This document shows positions 37,768 through 47,622 of a stretch of 47,622 nt of DNA, in pieces. The position numbers were made by a program, and so were the translations under genes. The stretch comes from Candidatus Mesenet longicola (GTDB lineage Bacteria; Pseudomonadota; Alphaproteobacteria; Rickettsiales; Anaplasmataceae). The notes beneath the pieces are model-generated. The model did no database searches. It saw only the letters and a list, made by a program, of their open reading frames with translations, and was not told the DNA's origin. Every line of letters starts with the position of its first letter. Position 1 is the stretch's first letter. The stretch is from NCBI GenBank assembly GCA_016860565.1, contig BNGT01000003.1, forward strand, positions 1-47,622. The letters are read 5' to 3'.

Positions 37768-40320
37768 TTAATTATTGTTTTTTATTATAGAATATAAATC
37801 ATCAATATTAAAATTAACCTTTGGCTGCCATATTGGTCCAGTTAGGTTTAAGTCTATATACACCGGATTGCTTTTTTCTGATGGTATGAAGAAAAGTCTC
37901 AGGAAGGAGATAGTTGTAAATTGAAGCAGAGATATGTTTGAGGAAATCGATCCACTTGCGTTATTTATCATAAACTGTAGGCTTGTTGAGCAGATACCAT
38001 TTTGAATCTGTGCATTACCATCTATTGTAGTGAAAGAGGTACTATCACTATATAAAGAAACCTGTGTCAATGAAGCTATATCTGATTTGCTTTTGCTCTT
38101 CAGTAAATTAACAATGAAAGAATCTAAATCCACACCAACAAAGTTAATTCCTCTTGCTGCAATACTTACCTTACCGACTGCTTTACTGACCCATTCATAC
38201 ACACTTTTACCCTCAGTTTTTATGCTGCCGCTCATGCTAATATTACCAGCAAGGCTATCAATATCCAAAAGTTTTGCCATATGGCTTATATCTAAATTAG
38301 CTATTGAAAATGATGAAACTAAAGAGGGCTGAGATCCAGTACCAATGTTGGCTTGAAAAATCACATATCCACCTGCTACTCCATATTCAAGTTGCTTCAC
38401 GCTAATTAAACCATCTTTTAAAACAGTATTTAATTTAAGATCTTTTAAAATGTTAGATTTGGTTTTAAATTTTTTAACATTAATATTTATATTACCATTA
38501 AATTCATTTAGTTTTAAAAAATTAAAGTCATGACGTGACCACATAATTTTCATTGTTTCATTTCTTGTTTGTAAAGCTTTTGTTTTTGTAACCAAGTCAG
38601 GCAATTCGAAAAGAGCACTATTAAATTCCTTGCCATTTAAGTTTACTTCCAATGTTGGTTTTATGGTTTTAAAGTCTGTTGTTACTTTTACATTACCGCT
38701 TATGTCAATATTATCTCCAACTAAATTAATATCATCTATAGATAATTTATCTTTAATGGTATTAACTAAAAAATTAATTTTTTTTATTTGATTATTCCTG
38801 ATTATAAAATTATTAACACTGGCTTTGAATTTAATGTTAAATTTGCTATCTCTTAACCACTGCATAGGTAGCTTATCTTTTTCTATTTTAGTAGATAAGT
38901 TAAGGCTATATTTATCAAAATTAATATCATTTACATCTATTTTACCATCAATAATATTTATCTTCTTATTATATTTTACTCTTACTTCTCCGTGTAGATT
39001 TCCTTCATCCGTTAACACTTTAGCATCTGAGATCATAAATATTCGCGGTGCAACGTATACATGACTACTAAATTCAAATTTGTTACTCTCATTTTTAAGA
39101 TCATCTTTTATTAAAATAGGAAGTAACCATTCAGATAATGAGTCTATGTCTTCTCCCTGCGCTGAAAGTATTCCTTTGAAGCTAGATACTATCTTGTTAT
39201 TGCTTATTTCACCAATAATACCCATACTGTTATTATTACCTGGCAAAGCAAGAGCAAGATTGATACCCGCCTTACCATTATGTACACTCGTTTTAAATTC
39301 AACGTCACTTAAAATTTTACCATTGTATTTTACTTCTTGAGCTTTAATTATGGAATTAGCATTTATATAATCTGGAATTGTTAATCTAAAATTTTCCAAT
39401 ATGCTATTCAACCTATCGTGATTAATTTCTCGTTGATTAAAAAATAGATAATCCATATCTATTTTCTCAAAATTTATTCCCACGTTATATGTATTGCTTT
39501 GATTATAAACAATCTCTCCATTCCCTTTTATAGCTTCAGAATTAAATCCCAAGTTATGGATCTTCAGTTCATCATTGTTTACGTGTATATCTGCTGTTAG
39601 TTCAAAAGCTTGATCTGCTATCTGTTTAGTAGCTTCAATGCCACTTATAACACTAAGTAGATTATTTGCTTTTGCTGTTAGTTTGCCTTTGAAGGAGTTT
39701 TGATCTTGCTTCGCTACCAATGCTATATTTAGGAAATTTGAACTTACCTTTGCGTCTACTTGATATGTGTTGCGTTTAATAAGATCCATACTTGCATTTA
39801 AATTGTAATCATTTTGTCTTAAAATAAACTTAGATGTTATTTTTCTGTTAGCTTTTGTACCTTTTAAAGTAGCTGTTTTTATATGTATTTTATCTTTTTT
39901 TCCTATATTGATATCACTATTTATAATTGATATACTTTTAATGTTACTTTCTGTTTTGGTCATTCTATATAGGTTTTGCATATCAGTGGCTAAACCATGT
40001 ATAATTACTTTTTTTGGACTTGGTACAAATTTGACTAGAGATAAAAAGGATGGTCTAAATTCTAATTTCCCTATGGTAGTAGATTTAGATGATAGATAAC
40101 TTTCATCTTCATGCTTAATATATAAATCATGAATAACCATTTTTACTGGCATGAATGAAACTTCAATATTACCACTTATATTTACTTGAGTTCCATATAC
40201 TTCCTTTAGCTTTTGTTCTATATAGCTTTTATATTTACTATTCCAATTAATAAAACTAGGTACAGCGTACAACAAGGATAAAAGAAGTAGGCCACTAGCC
40301 ACTGTAACATAACGCTTCAC
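37768..40320 (-). CDS. AsmA family protein
   Basis: N-terminal TM, KEVYGTQVNISGNIEVSFMPVKMVIHDL, C-terminal AsmA repeat region. Confidence 0.85.
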   Translation of the reverse strand: MKRYVTVASGLLLLSLLYAVPSFINWNSKYKSYIEQKLKEVYGTQVNISGNIEVSFMPVKMVIHDLYIKHEDESYLSSKSTTIGKLEFRPSFLSLVKFVPSPKKVIIHGLATDMQNLYRMTKTESNIKSISIINSDINIGKKDKIHIKTATLKGTKANRKITSKFILRQNDYNLNASMDLIKRNTYQVDAKVSSNFLNIALVAKQDQNSFKGKLTAKANNLLSVISGIEATKQIADQAFELTADIHVNNDELKIHNLGFNSEAIKGNGEIVYNQSNTYNVGINFEKIDMDYLFFNQREINHDRLNSILENFRLTIPDYINANSIIKAQEVKYNGKILSDVEFKTSVHNGKAGINLALALPGNNNSMGIIGEISNNKIVSSFKGILSAQGEDIDSLSEWLLPILIKDDLKNESNKFEFSSHVYVAPRIFMISDAKVLTDEGNLHGEVRVKYNKKINIIDGKIDVNDINFDKYSLNLSTKIEKDKLPMQWLRDSKFNIKFKASVNNFIIRNNQIKKINFLVNTIKDKLSIDDINLVGDNIDISGNVKVTTDFKTIKPTLEVNLNGKEFNSALFELPDLVTKTKALQTRNETMKIMWSRHDFNFLKLNEFNGNININVKKFKTKSNILKDLKLNTVLKDGLISVKQLEYGVAGGYVIFQANIGTGSQPSLVSSFSIANLDISHMAKLLDIDSLAGNISMSGSIKTEGKSVYEWVSKAVGKVSIAARGINFVGVDLDSFIVNLLKSKSKSDIASLTQVSLYSDSTSFTTIDGNAQIQNGICSTSLQFMINNASGSISSNISLLQFTTISFLRLFFIPSEKSNPVYIDLNLTGPIWQPKVNFNIDDLYSIIKNNN

Positions 40321-40425
40321 AGAACACCTATCTTAAATTTTTAATATTAACCTAAAAAATTTAGTTTCCAGTACAATGCAAAAATAGACATATATAGTAC
40401 TAAATTTACATTTATAATAAAATAT

Positions 40426-41760
40426 CTACCTCAGTACGTACACAGTTTTACCAGATACTACAGTACGAACTGCACGCCCCTTTACTATTCTTTTACTAAA
40501 AGGAGAATTTTTTGATTTACTTGCAAATTTACTGATATCAACTTCCCAGCTATGCTCTAAATCAACCAAAGTTAAATCAGCTACAAAATTCTTTCTTATT
40601 CGCGCACGTGGCACATGTATAATATCTGCAGGCTTATAGGTTAATTTTCCTAATACATCTGATAAATCAAGATTTTGATTATAGTACAGTTCAAGTGTTA
40701 GCGGCAAAAGGGTTTCAAGCCCTACAATGCCAAAAGCAGAATCACCAAGTGGTAAGTCTTTAGAACCTACATCATGTGGTGCGTGATCGGTTGCTATACA
40801 GTCGATTATACCAGACCTTAATCCCTCTATCATAGCTAAACGATCTTCCTCTGATCTTAGTGGCGGATTCATTTTTGCCATCGAGTTATGTTCTCTGACG
40901 TCATTTTCAGTTAGAGTAAAATGATGAGGGGCAACCTCACAAGTTATATTTATTCCTCTTTTTTTTGCATCAGCGATTGCTCTTAGCGAGTCTTTAGATG
41001 AAACATGTAGAACATGATAATGGACATTAGCAATATCCTGCATAAGTAAAATATCACGATTAACCATCACCGCTTCAGAAACGCTTGGAATGCCTGTAAC
41101 CCCCAATTCTTCAGAGACTATTCCCTCATTTATGCAACCACCTGCAGATAAATTCAGATCCTCTGCATGTTGAGCAATAGGAACATTTAGCATAGAAGAA
41201 TACTTAAGAGCCTGCCTCATTATATGAGCATTCATAACAGGCAACCCATCATCAGTAAAACCAACAGCTCCCGCTTCTTTAAGTAATGCCATTTCAGTTA
41301 ACTTATTCCCAGATTTTGTAATTGCTGCATAAAACTCAACATTAACATGAGAGGTTTCAAATGCTCTATATTTTAGGTACTTAGCAAGTATTACACTATC
41401 GATAGGTGGGACAGTGTTTGGCTGACAAACTACAGTAGTTACACCACCTGCGGCAGCGGATCTACTGCCAGTATATATGGTTTCTTTATACTCCTGTCCT
41501 GGTTCACGAAAATGCACATGAATATCAACAATCCCCGGCATAAGCACGAGACCATTACAATCTATTACTTCATCAACACTGCTTGGCACACCACCTGCAA
41601 ATAAAGATTCACCAAAATCAGCAATAACTTTACTATCAGTTAGAAGTGAGCCATAGATATCAAGTTTAGATTCAGGATCAATAATACGAGCATTTGTATA
41701 TGCAACTTTATAGCCTTCCTTTTGACCATTCTCTAATAGAGACCAAGATTGCTGTAACAT
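40426..41760 (-). CDS. pyrC: dihydroorotase
   Basis: LMPGIVDIHVHFREPGQEYKETIYTGSRSAAAGGVTTVVCQPNT, IATDHAPH. Confidence 0.95.
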   Translation of the reverse strand: MLQQSWSLLENGQKEGYKVAYTNARIIDPESKLDIYGSLLTDSKVIADFGESLFAGGVPSSVDEVIDCNGLVLMPGIVDIHVHFREPGQEYKETIYTGSRSAAAGGVTTVVCQPNTVPPIDSVILAKYLKYRAFETSHVNVEFYAAITKSGNKLTEMALLKEAGAVGFTDDGLPVMNAHIMRQALKYSSMLNVPIAQHAEDLNLSAGGCINEGIVSEELGVTGIPSVSEAVMVNRDILLMQDIANVHYHVLHVSSKDSLRAIADAKKRGINITCEVAPHHFTLTENDVREHNSMAKMNPPLRSEEDRLAMIEGLRSGIIDCIATDHAPHDVGSKDLPLGDSAFGIVGLETLLPLTLELYYNQNLDLSDVLGKLTYKPADIIHVPRARIRKNFVADLTLVDLEHSWEVDISKFASKSKNSPFSKRIVKGRAVRTVVSGKTVYVLR

Positions 41761-41847
41761 AAAACCAAATTTATAAATTATATGAAATCATAGCTTTACT
41801 ACAAGCTAGTTGTTTTTTATACTAACTCTCATTAATTATCGTTTAAT

Positions 41848-42642
41848 TTAACTGAGCTTCAAAGTATGATCTTGACCAAGCGAAGGTGCACTCATAACAG
41901 TTGATGGACCATCAGTGGAAAACATTTTTCTGTAAGCATAAGTGCATATGTAACCTATAAACATTAACAATGCATTTCCATTAATACTTGGAAAACTACT
42001 TGCCTGACTAAAGGCACTATTTTCTGCATTATCTCCTAAAAATAGAAGGCTTGTAGTATTCTTTGGATCTTGGTGGAGATGTTGTGGTACTACTGTAGTA
42101 GCGGTAATTAATGAAGGTGTTGTACTATTTTTCATATCAGTAATTCCATTGCTTATATTAGAAGCTATTATAGCTTCTATTGTGCTACTTATTGTAGTTC
42201 TATTGTGAACTACTTCTTCTAACAATTCAGTAATGTTTTTGTAATCTTCATTACTAGAGTATTTTCTACGAGCATTATCTAATGGAGTATTTCCTAAATT
42301 ACCAACAACGTTAACATCTGCCCCTTCATCTAGCAGTATTTTAGCGATTTCAATTCTATTATAAAAAACAGCAAGATGAAGCGGCCTCATGCCTTTTTTA
42401 GCTTTAATTTCTAAATCTACCCCTAAATTTAACAGTAACCGAACAACATTAGGTTTATTATAAAAAATAGCATAATGTAATAAAGACCAATTATTATATT
42501 CATCGTTTTGAATATTAACATTTATGCAATCTGTATCATAATAGTCATAGTCATCACTACAAGCCCTATCCCTTACATAGAGCTTAATACCTTCCTCATT
42601 ACCTAGTTTAATGGCATCAAGTAATTTCTGATTGATTGGCAT
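41848..42642 (-). CDS. ankyrin-repeat protein with C-terminal TM
   Basis: WSLLHYAIFYNKPNVVRLLLNLGVDLEIKAKKGMRPLHLAVFYNRIEIAKILLDEGADVN. Confidence 0.92.
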   Translation of the reverse strand: MPINQKLLDAIKLGNEEGIKLYVRDRACSDDYDYYDTDCINVNIQNDEYNNWSLLHYAIFYNKPNVVRLLLNLGVDLEIKAKKGMRPLHLAVFYNRIEIAKILLDEGADVNVVGNLGNTPLDNARRKYSSNEDYKNITELLEEVVHNRTTISSTIEAIIASNISNGITDMKNSTTPSLITATTVVPQHLHQDPKNTTSLLFLGDNAENSAFSQASSFPSINGNALLMFIGYICTYAYRKMFSTDGPSTVMSAPSLGQDHTLKLS

Positions 42643-42711
42643 AATTCACCCCCCTCTCATGCTAGTAAGTATATCTTATAAATAGCTTTTTGCTTGTCAA
42701 TAAAACACTCA

Positions 42712-42745
42712 ATATAAGCAGTGAACCTAAATGCACTGCTTATAT
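42712..42745 (-). terminator. hairpin, probable terminator between ankyrin genes
   Basis: ATATAAGCAGTG-aacctaaatg-CACTGCTTATAT. Confidence 0.6.
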
Positions 42746-42755
42746 ACATTTGATT

Positions 42756-43757
42756 TTAAAGAGTAGTGGTTGCAACTCCTTGATTATCTTCTGCTGAGCT
42801 AACTGTAGCATCATTTAGTGTAATAAAAGCAAGATTATCCTGTCCTTGTTTTGGCAGCAATTGAATCATTGCATTTCTGTTATTTTTCCAACCATATGTA
42901 TTACAACTTCTATAATAATCATATAACTTCTTTCCTAAAAAAGCCATTCCTCCTACGATAATAACACTAAATACACCACTCACTATTGCTCCTATATTAG
43001 GAATATTACTGCTTTTACCGGTAATTTCTGGATAAAAAGAATCATTAATCAATTTTGAATCTTGATAAAGCATAGTAGTGTTTTCAATTGATAGTGTACT
43101 GTTTCTTAACTTCATAGCTGCTCTAACTGTTGGATCACTATTTATCAACTTTTTACTAAGTCTTTCTGCTAAAATCTTGGTGTTCCTACTTTCATTAGCA
43201 ATACCAAGATTAAATATTGCGTCAGCATTTATATTACATTTGTCATTTTTTTTATAACTTATATATGATTCAAACTGATTATAGAATTTTGCCTCTCCTC
43301 CATGTTTGAGCAATAAAGATGCAATCTTATTAGTGTTATCTAAATTTTCTTTATAACTGGGATCACCTGACATTTTTTGTTTTCTTCTTCCAAGAAACAT
43401 AATATCTAAAGGAGTGCGTCCTTCATTTTCTTTCGCATTGACATCAGCACCACATTCAACCAATAAATTAGCTAAATCATAATTAAAAATCCCACAAGCA
43501 AAATGCAATGGTGTCCACTTATAGATACCTACTTTCTCAATATCTGCACCAGCATATATTAATAACTTAGCTATATCAAAATGCTCTTCTAGTATTGCAA
43601 AGATCAAAGGAGTATTTTCATTATTGATACCTCTCTGATCAATGTATTCATTAAGATTATCGATATTACGGAGTAGAAGCCTACTAACTTTATCCAAAGA
43701 GTTTTGCTTAATAGCGGTGAATAGGTTTGTATTATTTATGCTCATCTTGTCCCCCAA
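42756..43757 (-). CDS. ankyrin-repeat protein with TM segment
   Basis: NTPLIFAILEEHFDIAKLLIYAGADIEKVGIYKWTPLHFACGIFNYDLANLLVECGADVNAKENEGRTPLD; TM IGAIVSGVFSVIIVGGMAFLG. Confidence 0.92.
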   Translation of the reverse strand: MGDKMSINNTNLFTAIKQNSLDKVSRLLLRNIDNLNEYIDQRGINNENTPLIFAILEEHFDIAKLLIYAGADIEKVGIYKWTPLHFACGIFNYDLANLLVECGADVNAKENEGRTPLDIMFLGRRKQKMSGDPSYKENLDNTNKIASLLLKHGGEAKFYNQFESYISYKKNDKCNINADAIFNLGIANESRNTKILAERLSKKLINSDPTVRAAMKLRNSTLSIENTTMLYQDSKLINDSFYPEITGKSSNIPNIGAIVSGVFSVIIVGGMAFLGKKLYDYYRSCNTYGWKNNRNAMIQLLPKQGQDNLAFITLNDATVSSAEDNQGVATTTL

Positions 43758-43800
43758 AATTATAAAATTAATTATGTACTAATCTAAATTTTTACAAATA

Positions 43801-44628
43801 TTAAATTTTTAAGTGAAATTTGCCATTACAAGTTTTTTTCCATTCTTTCTTAAATTTAAGGAAGTGGCCTTTTTGACTATTCTCTAAATACAAAAGTAAA
43901 TCATCAAGATTTTTATTATAACTTTCAGTTGTAATCCTGCCTTGATGCTGCATTAGCTTTAGGTAAATTAGATAGGTATTAACCACGTCAGTTTCACAAT
44001 AGTCCCTAATTTCTTGGATTTTGCCACTATCGTATAAACTTGTAACTTGCCCACCATCGGTACCAATTTTTCCTGGCAGTCCCAGTATTGAACATACCTC
44101 ATTCATTTTAACTCTAGCTGATGCGCCAAAATCAGAAAGCGCTTCAAGTAAATCACAGTGCCAATCAACGCTGTAGCGTTGCATATAATTGTTCCACTTA
44201 TCACCTGATTTATAAAGATATTCCGCCTGCACTCCATATTTCATCGCTCTATACTTAAGTACCGGCAAATCAAAAGTACGGCCATTAAAAGAAACCAGCC
44301 TTGGTTTGGTTTTAGAGATGTATTCAAAAAAACCTTGGACTAATTCCTCTTCGCTAGAATCTAGTTTTCCCCCAGATCTTATCTCTCTCAGTACAAAAGT
44401 TTCATAGCCACCACTGCGGATAATATCAGCAAAAAGAAAGCTAATAACTACCACCTTGTGAAAAGGCTGGCGCAAAAAAGGATTTTTCCCATCTGTTATT
44501 TCTAAGTGATATTGAGTCAATGCCTCTCGCTTTTGCAGTACATCACCATCTATTCCACCTATAAGACCATCACAAGCACTAATGTCAGGAATGGTTTCAA
44601 TATCAAAAACTACTAAAGAATTAAGCAT
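43801..44628 (-). CDS. predicted 3'-5' exonuclease (PolB/RNase H-like fold)
   Basis: LVVFDIETIPD, LVSFNGRTFDLPVLKYRAM, YCETDVVNTYLIYL. Confidence 0.85.
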   Translation of the reverse strand: MLNSLVVFDIETIPDISACDGLIGGIDGDVLQKREALTQYHLEITDGKNPFLRQPFHKVVVISFLFADIIRSGGYETFVLREIRSGGKLDSSEEELVQGFFEYISKTKPRLVSFNGRTFDLPVLKYRAMKYGVQAEYLYKSGDKWNNYMQRYSVDWHCDLLEALSDFGASARVKMNEVCSILGLPGKIGTDGGQVTSLYDSGKIQEIRDYCETDVVNTYLIYLKLMQHQGRITTESYNKNLDDLLLYLENSQKGHFLKFKKEWKKTCNGKFHLKI

Positions 44629-45514
44629 GATCTACATACTCCTTTGGCTTATCTTGCCAAGATTTTCGTATTTTAACAAATAAAAAAAGATGTATTTTAA
44701 CTTCAAACATATCTTCAAGTTCTATGCGTGCTGCAATATTTATCTTTTTTATATTTTCTCCATTTATACCAATAATAATTTTTTTATGACTTTCTCTTAG
44801 CACATATATAACTTGTCTTACAATTAAACTTTTATCTTCCTTTTCTTGCATTTGCTCTGTTACCACTGCTAGAGAGTACGGCAGTTCCTTATTTAAATTT
44901 AAAAATAGTTTCTCGCGTGTCACCTCAGCAGCTATAAAACTGCTTGACGTATCAGTTATGCAGTCCTCAGGATAAAGCCATGGACCTTCAGGAGCAACTG
45001 TAGACAAATATGCCAACATCTCTTCCACACCATCGTTTTTTAATGCTGAGATCATAAACATTTGATCAAATCCTCCATAAGCTGCAGTAAAATGTTCGTA
45101 TGCTCTTTTAATTTCAGGTTTTGTAGCCAGATCAATTTTATTAATTACTAAAATGCATCTAATATTTAATTGCTTTGTTCTTGCAATAACTTTTATCATC
45201 TGGTCACTACCATAAGAGAAATTTCTAAAATCAAGTAAGAGCAAAACGGCATCTGTGCTTTTTATTGCAGACCATGCAGAGCTTACTATAAATTTTTCGA
45301 GTTTAGTTTTAGCATCAAAAATGCCAGGAACGTCAATGAAGATAAATTGTGTTTCTTTATATATGGCAACTGCTCTGATCTTAGTACGCGTTGTTTGTGC
45401 TTTGGGGGTAATAATAGAAACTTTAGCTCCGACAATATTGTTGATTAAAGTAGACTTGCCAACATTCGGCAGACCAGCTATCGCAATTGTTAAACACTTT
45501 TGTTTAATAGTCAT
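44621..45514 (-). CDS. era: GTPase Era
   Basis: IAIAGLPNVGKSTLINNIVGAKVSIITPKAQTTRTKIRAV; likely ATG at 45514 (MTIKQK). Confidence 0.95.
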   Translation of the reverse strand: MTIKQKCLTIAIAGLPNVGKSTLINNIVGAKVSIITPKAQTTRTKIRAVAIYKETQFIFIDVPGIFDAKTKLEKFIVSSAWSAIKSTDAVLLLLDFRNFSYGSDQMIKVIARTKQLNIRCILVINKIDLATKPEIKRAYEHFTAAYGGFDQMFMISALKNDGVEEMLAYLSTVAPEGPWLYPEDCITDTSSSFIAAEVTREKLFLNLNKELPYSLAVVTEQMQEKEDKSLIVRQVIYVLRESHKKIIIGINGENIKKINIAARIELEDMFEVKIHLFLFVKIRKSWQDKPKEYVDHA

Positions 45515-45566
45515 TTTACTAATTTTTAATATTATGTCAATATGACGGCAAAAGCTTAAAACTGCA

Positions 45567-46172
45567 ATGAATATAGACATAAAAAACTTAATTGAGATGT
45601 TTTCTAAATTACCGAACCTTGGCCCTGCTTCATCACGAAGACTCATTCTCCACTTAATTAGAAACAAAGAAAAAATCATGCTACCGCTTGCACATTCAAT
45701 TCGAGAACTTGCAGAACAAGTTATAGAATGTGAGATATGTGGCAACCTTGAGACAAAATCACCTTGCTCTATCTGTTTAGATCAGAGGCGTAACACCAAG
45801 CTGTTGTGTGTTGTTGAAGACTTAGGAGATCTATGGGCTTTTGAAAAAGGTAAAATATACAGTGGTTTATATCACATTCTTGGTGGAACTTTATCGGCGA
45901 TAAATGGTATAGGTCCGAAAGAGCTAAATCTGCAAAAGATTATAAGTAGAGTAAAAGAATCGAGCGTTGAGGAAGTAATCATCGCTACTAACTCAACGCT
46001 CGATGGACAAGTAACTGCCCACTACATAGTAGACCTACTAAAAGGTTTAAATGTGAAAGTGTCACGTCTAGCTTGTGGTATACCAATTGGTGGAGAAATT
46101 GACTATCTTGATGAAGGAACACTAAACGCAGCTCTTAGCTCAAGGCAAGAAATGAAGATTACACAAAATTAA
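45567..46172 (+). CDS. recR: recombination protein RecR
   Basis: [49 protein letters not shown]. Confidence 0.97.
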   Translation: MNIDIKNLIEMFSKLPNLGPASSRRLILHLIRNKEKIMLPLAHSIRELAEQVIECEICGNLETKSPCSICLDQRRNTKLLCVVEDLGDLWAFEKGKIYSGLYHILGGTLSAINGIGPKELNLQKIISRVKESSVEEVIIATNSTLDGQVTAHYIVDLLKGLNVKVSRLACGIPIGGEIDYLDEGTLNAALSSRQEMKITQN

Positions 46173-47314
46173 CCCCGTCTTTGCCTTTTTGCTGCTGGAC
46201 CAGCTTCTACTTCAATATCAGACATCTCCAGTTCTGGTTCATTTTCCTGGTTTTCTAAGGTTTCATGTTCTGAAATTTCTGATTCTTCACTTACATCTGA
46301 TTCATATTCTGCATCTCCATATCCCTCTAGCCCTGGAATATAAATAAATTCAACCATTGATCTAATATCAATTCCGTATTCTGCCTCAATTCTGTCTAAC
46401 CTCTTCTCAATTTCTAAATCGTGCACCAGCTTAATAGAGTAATCTTTCAAAATTCCATTTTTAATTCTTCTTTCTATATCACGCCATAACATTATAATAA
46501 TATCGTCAGAACACTCATTCTTTAAGGCCCATTCAAAGGCAGTATCGCCATAGTCGTTATATATACTATGATCGATGTTACCATGATTTAGCAGTAGCTT
46601 AACCATATCATAATAGTCCTTCTCAGTAGCTAGCATAAGAGCTGTTTTCCTATTTATTCCAGTACCTGCATTAATATCAACCCTGGGGTCACTGAGCAAC
46701 ACTTCAGCTGCGTCCAAATTCTCACTTATAACTGCTAAATGTATAGGGTAATACCACTTACGATTACTTTGATTTATAAGGGCATTTTCTAATTCTTTGC
46801 TAGTGTCATGGCTTAGTAAGGCTTGGATAATTTTTGCATTGTCAGAATATCCTTGAGTAATTCCACCAAGTTGTATTTTAGCAAGATTTTTTATCTTGAT
46901 AGGAATAACTTGAGTAGCTTCTCTAGCCTCTTCATTGGATTGATCAGATATTTGTTGTGCCGTTGCGGTTGCAACTGGTAGGTTACTTTTTCCTATATCT
47001 TTTGTATAGACTTTTACATCTGATGTCGATGGGCGATTAATGGCAATATGCAAAGGAGCATTACCTATTGCAACGCCTGCATTATGTTTTAATAAAGTCT
47101 TTGTTATTTCTTGATAATTATTGATCACAGCAACCTGAAGCGGCGTCCACCCGTTTATATCTAGTATATTAGGATCTGCCCCATTTTCTAGTAAAGCTTT
47201 TACTACTTCTTGAGAGTTACAAGCAACTGCCATGTGTAGTAATGGTGTATAATTACAATTTTCTTCTGATGTTTTTTTATTTGAGTTAAATTGATCTCTA
47301 TCACAATCTATCAA
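46169..47314 (-). CDS. ankyrin-repeat protein, 5' truncated by IS; C-terminal acidic tail and NLS-like PAAKRQRRG
   Basis: multiple ANK repeats; open frame continues upstream of the TTG into the IS end. Confidence 0.88.
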   Translation of the reverse strand: MIDCDRDQFNSNKKTSEENCNYTPLLHMAVACNSQEVVKALLENGADPNILDINGWTPLQVAVINNYQEITKTLLKHNAGVAIGNAPLHIAINRPSTSDVKVYTKDIGKSNLPVATATAQQISDQSNEEAREATQVIPIKIKNLAKIQLGGITQGYSDNAKIIQALLSHDTSKELENALINQSNRKWYYPIHLAVISENLDAAEVLLSDPRVDINAGTGINRKTALMLATEKDYYDMVKLLLNHGNIDHSIYNDYGDTAFEWALKNECSDDIIIMLWRDIERRIKNGILKDYSIKLVHDLEIEKRLDRIEAEYGIDIRSMVEFIYIPGLEGYGDAEYESDVSEESEISEHETLENQENEPELEMSDIEVEAGPAAKRQRRG

Positions 47315-47363
47315 TTTTTTAATCTCACTTGAATCTTTATTACCTTCCTTATTAATGATATTT

Positions 47364-47622
47364 AGAACCTGTCTTGAAAGAGATTAAGTAGATAATTTAG
47401 AAAGCATAGAAGTAATCATATTAAAGAAGATATTAGTTTTTGAAGTAAGAGGAGAATGCTAGTAATCTTTGCTCATGCGTCTAAAATTGGAGAGCCAAGC
47501 AAAAGTTCTTTCCACAATCCAACGTTTAGGAATAACCTGGAATCCTGTAGTATCTACTGCTTTTTTGGTGATCGTTAATAAACATCCTGTCTCCAATAAA
47601 CAGCGACTTTGTAGTTTACCTT
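47364..47622 (-). mobile_element. IS5-family insertion sequence (right window edge)
   Basis: exact reverse complement of 75-333. Confidence 0.93.

Noticed and set aside
44621-45745. 374-aa version of Era with long N-terminal extension
   Set aside because: Extension overlaps the divergent recR start and lacks GTPase homology; ATG at 45514 is the natural start.
1-47622. CRISPR arrays, rRNA operon, intact prophage WO, cif genes
   Set aside because: No regularly spaced repeats, rRNA sequence, full phage structural module or CifA/B-like ORFs seen.

Overview
AT-rich alphaproteobacterial window, almost certainly a Wolbachia chromosome (recognised from gene content: Rickettsiales-type single-copy genes, ankyrin-repeat genes with C-terminal TM segments, VirB8 paralogue, decayed IS5/IS481/group II intron remnants). 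It carries about 40 genes, mostly housekeeping: thiL, dnaK, rne/rng, hemC, mdh, TrxB-like FNR, miaA, ffh, recO, purK, apaG, rsmH, nadD, pyrC, era, recR and one tRNA-Glu. The window is bounded by two identical, inverted IS5-family copies (1-333 and 47364-47622). The most interesting items are: (1) a full-length glutamine-synthetase-like ORF that appears to have lost most catalytic residues; (2) a secreted stand-alone EndoU-like RNase candidate beside an IS graveyard and a perfect 18-bp palindrome; (3) a two-frame gene joined at an A10 tract (34185-35416), a candidate for slippage or programmed frameshifting; (4) a roughly 379-nt structured RNA-like locus at 14893-15271 that I cannot assign to a known RNA; (5) a 528-aa membrane protein built from three divergent repeats; (6) a GTA/phage-like head-tail cluster; (7) an ankyrin protein with a c-Myc-like NLS, whose 5' end is cut by an IS. 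All family assignments are from reading the translations; no database search was run.
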